Below, in pieces: positions 1-9,690 of a stretch of DNA of 17,550 nucleotides. Positions within the stretch are counted from its first letter, which is position 1; the number at the start of each line of letters is the position of its first letter. Where the stretch lies: NCBI GenBank assembly GCA_003833135.1, contig QZLH01000607.1, forward strand, positions 13,143 to 30,692. The letters run 5' to 3'. The notes below the pieces were generated by a model that saw only the letters and a list, made by a program, of their open reading frames with translations, had not been told where the DNA came from and did no database searches. This stretch comes from Oehlia diaphana. Lineage: Eukaryota > Glomeromycota > Glomeromycetes > Glomerales > Glomeraceae. Made by a program: the position numbers and the translations under genes.

Positions 1-116
1 AAATTCAGTATAATATATTTTCACTATATCAAAAATTTTTTCGCTAAACCGGATATCCCGATAAACCGGATATTTTTAGTGGAACCGATAGATCCGGTTT
101 ATCGAATTTCACTGTG
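1..116. mobile_element. right end of a CACAGTG-terminated DNA transposon (partial)
   Basis: The segment ends with CGAATTTCACTGTG at 103-116, followed by a TA dinucleotide (117-118) that would be the target-site copy. Read inward, the terminus is CACAGTGAAATTCGATA. An exact 19-nt inverted match including the TA lies at 9578-9596. Pogo/Tc1-mariner-like elements have CAGTG...TCGATA-type ends and TA target duplications, so that class is inferred. The interior carries the repeated motif AACCGGATAT. The other end lies outside the window and no transposase can be seen. Confidence 0.55.
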
Positions 117-118
117 TA

Positions 119-390
119 GTTTATTAATTAATACCATCAAAGTAATTTGTACGATCATAAATCAATTTTTTTTCCTTTAAATAAAAAAGCATCTACTTTA
201 CAAAAGTTTTATTACTAACCGATAAAAGTCAATCATCTAAATAAATAAATAATTTTTTTTCTTTTTAATGTACTGTAAAATACATAAAAAAAAAAATATT
301 TCTAATTCTGATCTTTTTTTTTTTAAAAAAAAAATAAATATTAAATTTTTAAATAAACAAATCGATTAATATTATTAATATTGAATTTCA
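119..390. other. gene-free 3' flank of the ABC transporter
   Basis: This is AT-rich sequence with many A and T homopolymers and no ORF of note. It lies just downstream of the ABC transporter stop codon and presumably holds its 3' UTR and polyadenylation region. No single AATAAA-type signal can be picked out with confidence in so biased a sequence. Confidence 0.6.
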
Positions 391-3300
391 TCATTTTTGT
401 TTATCACGATTAGATAATTTCATGGCCAAGAAAGCAGCGGCAGCCCAACCAATAGAAATTACCCCAATATTTCTCAAACAGATTGGAAAATTTGAGAAAT
501 TGTAAGTGTAACTTAATGGGGCAGAATGAATCTCATACCATCTAAGAATAATAAAAGAATAATTTTTTTTTTTTAAAAAAAAAAAAAATTATTTACCGTA
601 AATATGTTTAAAATGTAAAATTTTCTTTATTACTTACTTTCTCGGATCAATTTCTTTAAGATACATAGCTTCAATTTCCCATCTTGGAGCAGATATTGCC
701 CAAAGCCATCGAATATAAACGTAGCTATCATTATTCATAACTTCATCTAATTTTGGATTAGCACCAGAAAGTACTAATCCCCATCCGAGTGCAAAGCCAG
801 TACCGATCAATCCGAGTTTTTCTAAAATCGTATAAAACGAAAATTGAAGATTTATTTTTTCTTAATAAAAAGAAAATCATTTAAATTACCTTTGGTAACA
901 ATCGCTGACAAGAAATAACCTATATGAATTATATGATTAAAAATATTAGGCGTGATTTAATAAAATTTGAAAAAATAAAAACTTCAATATGTACCCATTG
1001 TCCATGCGGCTAGATAAGATAACAGAATAATAAGATATAATTCAAGAATAAAAGCTCTATAAGGATAGAATAAAATAAATGAACATGTAAACATAGCTGC
1101 TGCTATGACTAATCTTGGAATGTCCGCGATGAACTTTGCAAAAAAATATGGAATCGTTCGCATTCCTGCTGCTGTGTCACGCCAGTATACCACTTTTTCG
1201 TAACCGAAAGTCGAACCACCGGCTAAAAAAAATGAAGGTTTATGAGTTAATAATATTATTTAATGTCCAGATTTTGTTCTGTAATCGTCTAGTATTCATC
1301 CGGAAATCTGGCATACTTTTTTCCTTCAGAGATACTGGGCTACTCTATTTTAAAAATGGTAATAATTAATATAAATAATATAAGTAAATATTATGCACAT
1401 ACCTGAGATTCCAGCAAATGTTACACCTAGAGCCATGAAAGTTCCAACTTGCTATGTAATTATATTTTACTATTATGTCACAAAAATATTTAAAAATTCG
1501 GTCACTGTAAATTATCATTTTTACCTGTAAAGTATCTTTTGCCAAAAAACAAGCTGGTGCAATGACAACAGGAGTTACACTACAAAGCTCGCTAGGGGCC
1601 TTTCCAATGTATGTAAAATTACTAACAGCAAGAGAAATAAAAGCACCACATCCTAGATGTAACAACTGGTCCAACAAAAATTGTGTCCTATTTCTATAAA
1701 GCTGTAAACAAGCTCGTTTAAATAATAAAGTAAATGCTATAAAAACGTTTGGAGTGTCTCGAATTGGATCTTTCACACAACAAAGGGCAATTCTTTTTAT
1801 AAGATCAAAAAATTCTACCAATACATCAATAACATAATGAAAAATATCTTGTAAGAGTTGCATAAATGGAACATGAAATGCTAAGAAAGCCATTTTGATT
1901 TTTTGTCCAAATGTTGTTGATGATGGTTTCTCAGCACCCACATCTAATTCAACATGAGCACTTTTTCCTTTTTCGTAAGAGATGGGTTTTCCTCCCTTAC
2001 AATATTCTTCCCATGCTCTAAATAGGTCTATGTCAGTTCCCTCAGACGATTTAACTTTACCGGACGCAACTTCCATCATAAAATCAGCTGGACTAAAATA
2101 AAAATTAATGAATACGTAAACTAATTTTAATAAGTATTAAGTACGCTCACAAGTTACCTTTCTTGAGGTGGACAATTGTAGCCAAGGTTATTAAAATATT
2201 CCATCGCCCTATCACGCGGACCAAAATAAATAATTTTTCCTCCTTTACCAAGAAGAAGGAAGTCATCGAATGTTTCGAAGGCTTGTGGACTTGGACTATG
2301 AATCTTTGAACGAAATAATGATGGAATAATTAAATTAATTTATATGACTGAGAAAACAACAGTTTCTTGGTATTTTATATATATATATATATATTTGGAG
2401 AAGCTATTAGCTGTTAGCTATATCTTTATATTTTTGAAAGTTAGTACTTACAACAGCCGCAACCATAAGTCCTTGATTATGAGCAACATTTTTTAATAGA
2501 GTACAGACTTCAAATGCAGTTGATGAATCAAGACCAGATGTTGGCTCGTCCTAAATAAGATTATGAAATTTAGAAAAGCGGTTATAGATTAATATCTAAA
2601 TCTAATCATCTAAACTTACTAAGAAAAGAATTGATGGTTCGGCTACGAGTTCCATTCCAATATTAACACGCTTACGTTGACCACCAGAAATACCTCTTTG
2701 TTCTATTAGATATAAATAATGTTAATAATAATAATACAAAAAAATAAAATAATACAATAATAACACCTTCATCTCCAATTATTGAATCCATGACATGACT
2801 TAATTCTAAGAATTGTATAGTTTCAAGTACTCTTTGTTTCTTGGTAGCGCGATTCATCTCTGTGGGCAGGCGCATCATTGCAGAATGCTATGTGAATTTG
2901 TATAGCATGTGAATTTTTGAATTTATTATTCTTTTTAAATATTAAAAGTTTTAAGCTTACCACCAAAATTTCACGTACAGTCAACTCTCGAAGCATAACG
3001 TCTAAAATAGAATGAATTATCTTTAACAAATTTTGTATGATTACGTGAATATATTTGAAATCGACAAACCTTCTTGGGGCACAAAACCTATAAGCTTACG
3101 ATAAGTGCTTAAATTTTCCTCCACACCGTTTACTTTATTTATAGTATATCATAATTAGTAATATCATTTAGTAAATAATAATTGAAAACTTTATTTACCT
3201 TTTATAATACCACTTGTCTTTTTTGCTTTACCAGTCAAGAGGGAAACAAATGTAGTTTTTCCAGCACCTGAAGGACCCATAATCGCACATGTTCTGCCGT

Positions 3301-4862
3301 GCGATAATTTTCCTATGAATTTTAATTAGATAAGCTTTACATATTTAGATTTTTTTTAAAGCTGACATTGAATAATTTTGTGTATATTACCTGTCACTCC
3401 CTAAAAAAAAAACAAAAGAAATTATTGTTACATTAAAAAAAATGATTTTTTTAATATATAATATAAATATTTATCCTAGTTTTTTACCTTCATAATCGTG
3501 ATACCAGAAGGTAAAACCAATCCAAGATCTTCAAATTCAATATCAAAAGTTGTTTTCACAGGCTGCAAAGACATTTCATGACTCATTTTCTGATCGTTTA
3601 ATAATCTTTTATATTTAGCCGTTTTCAAACGATCCGCTTTATTTTTTACCGCGAATAATATAGCAATTACGATAGCCGCAAGGATAACTAAGGCGACAAT
3701 GTAATATCTGTTGGCACTTTTTGAGCCTGTGAATAATACGTAGAATGCGTTGATAAAATGATTGTTAATGAAGTTGTGAAATAAAAATACAATATTCAAA
3801 AAATGAAAAAACAATCACCTTCCGCACAATAAGCTAAATTGTGACATGATATCGGTGAAACACTTCCAAGAGAACAAAAATGGCCTGATAAATTGAATAA
3901 AATTTTTAAATATACCATAAATTTTTTTTAAAAAAAAAGATAACGAAAAAATAAAAGTACGCACACCTTTAGGACAAGGGTGTATTTCCGTCGCATCTTC
4001 GTTACAGTAATAACCTGCGCAGCAATACATGGGTTGTGCTACATTTTTGTAAAGAACTCGAAATGAATATGGTTTTATTTATTTAAATAAGAATTTTTTT
4101 AGCGCAGTAAATTTAATTACCCGAATTTTCCGGACATATGAAACCTGATAGAAAAATAAATTTTAATATTACGCAATTAAAGTAAAAATATTGTGTTATG
4201 AAAATGATAACTCACCCGCTGTACATTTCACTAGGAGATTAAAGAAGTTGATTTATTTATTTTTATAAAAAAATTTATTGACGAAAAAAAAAAAAAATCT
4301 TACCAGATTTTTCCGGACCCATGCAGAAATTACTAAAAAATCAAAAAAATCAATAAGTTAAATATATGAATACTGTATAATTAAATGATTAATTATATTA
4401 CGTACCCAGCTGTACAATTCCATGTAACTGTTTGATTCGTATTAGGTATCACCTTCCCATCTTCCGGTTGTGGAGTTGATAAGTACCAACATTGGCCATT
4501 GGTGTTCTGAATAGATAGTGGAATTAAAAAAAAAAAAATTAATCAATATTTTTTTTCAATTTCGTGTGAAATCTAAATGTTTTAAATTCGATACGCGTGT
4601 TAATAAAATTTAATAAAAAAATAATAATCATTACTTCGGCACCAGGAATAGTTTTATTTGAAAGTAGCGCAACATAGTTAACCGGATCTAGTAAAGACAA
4701 GATTTCATCTTGAGAATTAGGAATAGGAGTAGCATTGGGTACAGTAGTTGTTGGAATTGCTGGAGCTTTTTGTGCATTAGCGATTGACGAGGTTATTAAT
4801 AATAAATAACATATTAAATATATTGTGGACAGGTAAGACCATCTTAGATTATTTTCAAACAT
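391..4862 (-). CDS. ABCG-family half-transporter with cysteine-rich ectodomain (22 exons, 886 aa)
   Basis: Exons run 4862-4635, 4506-4406, 4332-4304, 4230-4216, 4144-4121, 4038-3967, 3884-3819, 3726-3488, 3400-3391, 3312-3199, 3132-3070, 3001-2961, 2887-2767, 2702-2620, 2550-2452, 2303-2158, 2092-1525, 1451-1403, 1222-995, 919-890, 821-638 and 541-391. All introns are GT-AG and the sum is exactly 887 codons including TGA. Domains in order: a signal peptide (about residues 1-30, ending SSIANA); a Cys-rich ectodomain to about 180 with CCAGYYC and GHFC; a membrane segment (186-205); and the ATPase. The ATPase has Walker A GPSGAGKT (274-281), Q-loop FVPQE (316-320), signature ISGGQRKR (379-386), Walker B ILFLDEP (399-405) and H-loop IHSPS (436-440). 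The ABC2-type membrane domain fills about 520-886. This order matches yeast Adp1 and plant ABCG24/28-type proteins. It should be an ATP-driven exporter working as a dimer in the plasma or an internal membrane; the substrate is unknown. All catalytic motifs are intact. Odd features are the 10-nt and 15-nt microexons. Confidence 0.93.
2376..2394. repeat. (TA)n microsatellite in ABC transporter intron 15
   Basis: An uninterrupted TA run of about 19 nt lies in the 148-nt intron at 2451-2304, one of the longest introns of the gene. It is likely polymorphic in length and has no visible coding effect. Confidence 0.8.
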
Positions 4863-5072
4863 TTTTTTAATTTTTTTTTAGAAAAAAAAAATAGATAGGA
4901 AAAAAGAGGATGAAACTCGTTAAAGTCATTTTGCCACACGAATGTTAAATATCCAAGAAAAAAAAAAGATAAACATGGCTGTGGACTAAATTTATTAAGA
5001 CAAAATCACTATCGAGGGTAAATACATATCTAAGCCAATGCTGTGCTTAACCGAAGATCAATTGTAATACAA
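4863..5072 (-). promoter_or_regulatory. upstream region of the ABC transporter
   Basis: This lies directly 5' of the ABC transporter ATG on its strand, so it should contain the 5' UTR and core promoter. It is AT-rich with poly-A/T tracts next to the start codon. No defined TATA, CCAAT or other element can be assigned with confidence; the call rests only on position. Confidence 0.35.
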
Positions 5073-5336
5073 TTATCTAAATAGAGTTAAATCATTCCAT
5101 AAGTTAATTTCTAAATAAAGTTTAGCAAAATAATGACAATGATCACAGTATCTAAATAGAGTTAAATCATTCCGTAAGTTAATTTCTAAATAAAGTTTAG
5201 CAAAATAATGACAATCGATCACAGTATCTAAATAGACTAATAGAGTTAAATCATTCTGTAAGTTAATTTCTAAATAAAGTTTAGCAAAATAATGACAACG
5301 ATCACAATCTTTGTGAGGCTTATACGCAAGCCTCAC
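5073..5336. repeat. three-copy tandem repeat, about 75 bp unit, open on the minus strand
   Basis: Copies begin at about 5074, 5149 and 5225, each starting TATCTAAATAGA and containing AGTTAAATCATTC, then AAGTTAATTTCTAAATAAAG and TTTAGCAAAATAATGACAA. Units 1 and 2 are 75 bp. The next differences are a 1-bp insertion before unit 3 and an 8-bp insertion within it, which together restore frame. On the minus strand an 87-codon frame from ATG 5336 to TAA 5073 reads a repeated CHYFAKLYLEINL / NDLTLF peptide. I recognise no domain. Coding status is doubtful; it may simply be a minisatellite upstream of the ABC gene. Confidence 0.75.
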
Positions 5337-5340
5337 ACGA

Positions 5341-6329
5341 TTAGATTGATTTAATAATTATAATCTTGTTTCAAATATAAAGCAAGAATTTTTTTTTTTT
5401 TTTTTAAAAAAACATAACTTTATATAACGGATCGTCTACATTGTAATAGCCCATAGCACAATTGCAAGCTCGCGTTAGAATATTAATAAAGTATCTCTAA
5501 TTAACAAAATAACAAAAGAAAAACAAAATTCTAACGAACGAACGCAATACCTACCCCAATACTTTACCAAAATCTGACCAAACTCTTCCTAAAAGGATTT
5601 TTTAATTTTCCGTCACAGAAATCTAGCAGAAAATCCTATATGAGTTCTATCTCTATGCTGTGTTATAAAGTACACCTAACGGTATGTAAAATAACTAATT
5701 TAGCGATGAAACTAAACTCAACCCTGCTTTATCATAAAAAATTTTTTTCATTGAATTAATGAACGATTTTCATAATTTAATACATTTATAGGAAATTAAA
5801 AGAAATGATATAAATTCGCTATCATTGAAATAATGATTTTCCATCCAGAATTTTCTTATTTAGATTTATGTAAATATAATCTATTTTAAGAGTAACTTTA
5901 AAATTTCTGATAATCTTTATTTTCTTCTAAATGGTACATTAAATACAATAATAATATCTTAATTTCACAAATAGCGTTTATTAATTGAAGTTTGATTCAA
6001 AATCTTTTTATATCGCATAATAGTATGTATCAAATTTCCTTTTTCTCAGAAAAACTTTTTCACTTGTATACTGTACGTACGGTATTTAATTGATTTACTT
6101 TTTTTCTTCTTTATATCGCGTTGTAAGATAACATCGTTAGAGAATATTTAAAATCATATTCATTCCAAATAAAATGAGTAATTATAATAATATAAGTATG
6201 TTAATTTTAGCCTTGTTTTTTAAAAAGAATTATTTGTCTGAAAAATGTTTAATTATGAAATAGTCATAAATAATGAGTAATTTACTAAATAGACAATGTA
6301 AAAATACTCAATACAATAAAAATATTGTC
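5341..6329. other. gene-free intergenic region
   Basis: There is no ORF, splice chain, RNA gene or terminal repeat here that I can support. The sequence is AT-rich with poly-T near 5392-5405. It separates the ABC transporter upstream region from the 3' end of the minus-strand kinase pseudogene. Confidence 0.6.
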
Positions 6330-8034
6330 TCAATATTTTGGACAATTGTATTTTATTTCTCCTGCTGCTGTAAATAAAAAAATAAATTAAATAATTTATT
6401 AAGTATCGTAAATATTATGAAAATAAAAATAAATAACACTTACAAATACTTCCATCATCATTTATCTTCAATTTAGAAATATCAATTTGTAAAGATGCTA
6501 TTTGATGAAATAAATTTATTTTACACTTAACGAAACGATAATTAACGTGAATATGTTTAATATAACAAAATTATTAATTACCTGAGTATTCTTTGCTTAT
6601 TATATCGTCATATAGGTTGTAATAATCATCAGAATTTTTCGCTTCAGGAAGATTATTAAAATTAATTAACCTGCTTGTATAAATAGCTCCCAAGTGTGTT
6701 TTATTTGATAAGGGTGAACACCGTGAACTAGTTGGAGATATAGAACTATCGCCTAATATTTTATTATTAATTTCTTCCGATTCTTTAATTTGCTCTTTTA
6801 GCTCCATCTGACTATTAAATTCAATATACCATGAACATAATATATTCGCAATTTCATCTGCTGTTTGTCGTTTTAGTGGATTTGCATCTAAGCATCTTTT
6901 AATTAAATGCACAATTAATTGGGTACTTCAATATTAAACCTTGGTCCGAGTCCTAGACAAATTTTTATTGCCAAACTTTCATCATAGCTTACATCATGAT
7001 ATGGAGGTAATCCAGAAATTAATTCATACATAATTATACCAAAACTATAAACATCAGCTGCTTTAGTATAATCTCGTCCTCTTAAAATTTCGGGAGCGAT
7101 ATAAGGTAAAACTCCGTATATTTATTATTTATATTTTTCATCATGATCTGCAGTACGGTGTACCGTTTGGACCAAAAGTGACAAAATTATGAAAATCGAA
7201 ATTTCGAAATTCTGAAATTTTGAAATTTCGGATTTTGAAATTTTTGATTTTCATAATTTTGTCACTTTTGGTCCAAACGGTACACCGTACTGCAGGATCA
7301 GTTATATTAGAAAAAACTTTAATATATTAACATTATGCAAATCTCGATGAATTAAATCTTTCCTATGAACACTTGCAAGTCCCATTGCAATACATTCAAC
7401 TTATCTTCCCAACTTAATTTATCATAACTTTTATCTAGATAATTTCGTAAGCTTCCATGTTCTGCATATTCCAAATCCATAATATAATTTTTTATTTCTG
7501 GATCTTGAGTTATTCCGTAAAGTTGAGTAGTACAATAAGAAAAATCGGGGTTGTCTCCAATTTTATGATGCAATGTAATCTATATATACGAGTAACATTA
7601 GTAAAATATCTTATTATTAATATATTTTTAAATTTTAAACTAAATATTTAATTTATACCTCATTGATAAATTCCCATGTGACATTTTTTGAATTATTTAA
7701 AACTTTTAGAGCTACAGTAATATTGGAATATTGGTCCCAATCTTGATTTTTATTATTCCATTTATATATATATCCATCAATCCAATTTGCTCTATACACT
7801 TGGCCAAACCCACCTTTTGCAATAAATTTAACATCGTAAAATTTATTATAAGGTATCCATTATAATACATTTTGATGATAATTTACTGATAGTTGAGTAT
7901 CTTGAATAAATTTGTCAATATTAACATTTCCACTTGTCCAATTTTTAAAATTTTGTTGAAAATGTTTTGCGCTACACAATCTACACCGTTCATATTCAGA
8001 ATTTGCTTTGATTACACTCTTCACATGAATTCAT
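6330..8034 (-). pseudogene. protein kinase pseudogene (copy 1), broken by frameshifts, a stop and a MITE
   Basis: From ATG 8034 it encodes an N-terminal CEEC...CRLC pair and WTSGN. The kinase domain follows, with Gly loop AKGGFGQVY, beta-3 VALKVL, catalytic loop HRDLHNVNIL and APE helix YIAPEILRGRDY, then RCLDANPLKR. The C-tail has two small exons, 6497-6444 and 6367-6330 (ending NCPKY-stop). A GT-AG intron interrupts the N-lobe (about 7659 to 7578). Damage: one extra base near 8007-8009 relative to copy 2; TAA at 7862-7860 where copy 2 has GAA; a gap of about 10 nt near 7388; the MITE at 7148-7295 with loss of the DFG segment beside it; two stops just before IYGVLPYIAPE; and a 1-nt deletion near 6930. 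The family is the TKL/Sel1-associated type kinases expanded in Rhizophagus. It cannot make an active kinase. Confidence 0.88.
7148..7295. mobile_element. 148-bp palindromic MITE with perfect 50-bp terminal inverted repeats
   Basis: The left arm 7148-7197 (begins CTGCAGTACGGTGTACCG) is the exact reverse complement of the right arm 7246-7295. The 48-nt centre is built from GAAATTTC-like words. It sits inside the kinase coding sequence, just after the catalytic loop. Read on the minus strand, the flanks are ...TGATC and ATCATG..., so a 3-bp ATC duplication is possible, but the exact ends are ambiguous because CTGCAG is itself a palindrome. The perfect arms suggest a recent insertion. The superfamily is not assigned. 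Confidence 0.85.
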
Positions 8035-8141
8035 GAGTAAATATTATATATTCAATAATACTTAATTAAATGGATGTAAGAGTTTGCGTGAAAAAAAAAA
8101 GAAAAATGGATACACAGGTAAACAGGAAACTCCGATTTCAT

Positions 8142-8216
8142 GCACAGGATTTACCGTTTCGGAGTTACAGTTTCAGAGTTTCAGAGTTTCGGAGTTACAG
8201 TTTCGGAGTTACAGAA
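8142..8216. repeat. GTTTCGGAGTTACAG short-repeat insertion upstream of kinase copy 1
   Basis: The words GTTTCGGAGTTACAG and GTTTCAGA recur several times between about 8142 and 8216. The flanks (GTAAGAGTTTGCGT at about 8066-8079, then ATGCACA, then GTGTGGA) align with the upstream region of kinase copy 2 near 11740-11820. There ATGCACA and TGTGGAAC are directly joined, so this tract is an insertion or expansion specific to copy 1. The open frame running through it on the plus strand is a by-product of the repeats. Confidence 0.6.
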
Positions 8217-8474
8217 GTGTGGATCCAAACAATAAAAAAATAAAAAATGGTGTAGTATTTAAAATTTCCAGTGCCACAAACCATTATTAAAGAACTTGCA
8301 AGTTACGCAAATACATTGGTGATGCCTTTCTCATAGTTAAAAAAAAAAATCGAAAAAAAGTTTATCCGACAATCTGCGACAGTCACGGGATTTTTACTGT
8401 CGATAACATACTAGAGAATGGTAGCAAAAATCTAATTAATCGAAAATCGATTAATCTAAAAAATCGAATCTTTA

Positions 8475-9057
8475 TTGTGGCGCAGCAGTTCGATTTTTTT
8501 TAGCCTTTAATATTTTTTTTTTTTAAATTAATTGATTTATTTTTCATTATTTTATATAAATTAATTTATTTTCCTTTAGTTATTGCATAGTAAAATTACT
8601 TTAATTTATATATTAATTAAACATAAAATAAATAGGGCATTGCTAAATCTCACCGCAGGTGATTCTTCACCGCTTAATTTCAGCCGGAATCATAATTTGG
8701 CCGGAGTTAATTATATAACCTAATAAAAAGTTTGACTTTTTTAGTTAATAGTTGAAAGTGGTCTAAATGACCTAAAAGTGGCCAAATGTTACCATCAACT
8801 ACCTTAGTTGATGGTTAAAAGTGGTCCAAATGACCTTAAAAGTGGTCAAATATCCATCAATTAAGTATACCAAACTTACCATTTTAGGGTTATTTAGACC
8901 ACTTTTTAACCATTACGAAATAGATTTTAGTGATTTATAACACCTTGTAACTAAAAGTGTCAAATGGGTTACATAATTCCGGCCGAAAATTAAGCGCCAG
9001 CAGTTAGATTTAGCTAAAAAAATAGATTTTTCGTCTATTAAAATGGCTGCGCCACAA
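8475..9057. mobile_element. nested segment bounded by 12-bp inverted repeats TTGTGGCGCAGC
   Basis: TTGTGGCGCAGC at 8475-8486 is exactly inverted as GCTGCGCCACAA at 9046-9057. The sequence between splits the AATCGATT-rich arms of the outer element, as an insertion would. No clean target duplication is visible. The repeats could also be internal parts of the outer element. Confidence 0.4.
8642..9016. mobile_element. innermost inverted-repeat element with GTGGTC direct repeats
   Basis: GCTAAATCT...CGCTTAATTT..GCCGGAAT...TAACC at 8642-8720 is imperfectly inverted at 8967-9014 as GGTTACATAATTCCGGCCG...AAATTAAGCGCC...AGATTTAGC. The left arm has extra copies of CACCGC and GGCCGGA. Inside, the pattern AAAGTGGTC(C/T)AAATGACC..AAAAGTGG(C/T)CAAAT..CCATCAA occurs twice (about 8755 and 8819), and an inverted piece, TAGACCACTTTTTAACCA, lies near 8895. 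This is non-coding and best read as a third, nested MITE-like repeat. Confidence 0.5.
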
Positions 9058-9187
9058 ATTTAATTACGAATGATGATCAATTTTTTTTTATGAATCGATT
9101 AGAATAGATTTAATCGAAATCGAAAATCGAATTTTAGAATCGAATCTTGAGATTCGATTAATCGCAATTCCAATCCCTATAGCACAC

Positions 9188-9577
9188 CAGAGCATTTTTT
9201 GATCGAAACTATTTTTAAGTTATCATTTGAATATATGTTTCATTATTTCAAATAATAAATCAACGCTGAGTATTTACCGAAATAAAGCAACTTATTATAA
9301 CTTTATGTTCTTAAAGTATCATATTGTATAAATATTGCTGTGTAAGGTAATATGTATGCGAACATGCAGTAAACGTGAACTTTTCAGATTGGCCGGTTCG
9401 CTGTATTTTATCGTTGGTACGATAGGACCTCGAGTTATATATATAGGTCAGGGTACTATTAACTCTACGCAATACTTCAGGGCTGGTACTATATAATGCT
9501 TGTCAGCATTATCCACAAATGGAATTTTTTTTGGCTTATTCTGAGCAAATAACGCAAATAACTAGGACCTGACCTTG
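9188..9577. other. gene-free stretch with a small perfect hairpin
   Basis: There is no coding signal. ATAATGCT-TGTC-AGCATTAT near 9494-9513 is a perfect 8-bp stem with a 4-nt loop. GGTCAGG near 9448 is inverted as CCTGACC near 9567. These may be remnants of another transposon, but I cannot define ends. Confidence 0.4.
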
Positions 9578-9690
9578 TACACAGTGAAATTCGATATAAT
9601 GGAACCATCCGTTCCCTTAGTAAAATTTGTCAAAAATCTGTTATCTGTTATATCAAGAAATCCGTTATATCGAGGGTCAATTAATTATAC
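9578..9690. mobile_element. CACAGTG-type transposon end, possibly a short MITE
   Basis: The end TACACAGTGAAATTCGATA (9578-9596) is identical in inverted orientation to the element end at 100-118, with TA in the target-site position. About 80 nt further on, TCCGTTATATCGAG (about 9661-9674) is nearly the inverse of the inner part of this end (TTCGATATAATGGA), so the element may be a miniature about 100 bp long with a decayed right tip. A pogo/Tc1-mariner-like class is inferred from the TA and the motif. Confidence 0.5.

Larger units (their letters stand above)
8412..9179. mobile_element. degenerate hAT-like non-autonomous element hosting nested insertions
   Basis: The ends are TAGAGAATGG (8412) and, inverted, TAGGGATTGG (ending 9179), followed by ATTAATCGA / AATCGAATC words in both arms. 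The flanking octamers TAACATAC (8404-8411) and TAGCACAC (9180-9187) match at 6 of 8 positions, consistent with an old 8-bp duplication. hAT elements typically have TAG/CAG-starting ends and 8-bp duplications; assignment is by inference. No transposase can be seen. Its arms are separated by the inverted-repeat segment at 8475-9057. Confidence 0.5.

Noticed and set aside
50..61. CCGGATATCCCG shared with 17404-17415 as evidence of one transposon family at both ends of the window
   Set aside because: Only 12 nt match and the surrounding sequences differ, so coincidence cannot be excluded.
1136..1369. Plus-strand 77-codon open frame
   Set aside because: It overlaps antisense the ABC transporter membrane-domain exon and its intron, and shows no domain of its own.
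8084..8290. Plus-strand open frame of 68 codons with repeated VSELQF-like peptide
   Set aside because: It is produced by the GTTTCGGAGTTACAG repeats in the kinase upstream region and has no conserved counterpart in the aligned region of copy 2.
9494..9513. Hairpin ATAATGCT-TGTC-AGCATTAT as a Helitron 3' end
   Set aside because: No CTRR terminus follows at the expected short distance and no TC 5' end was found.
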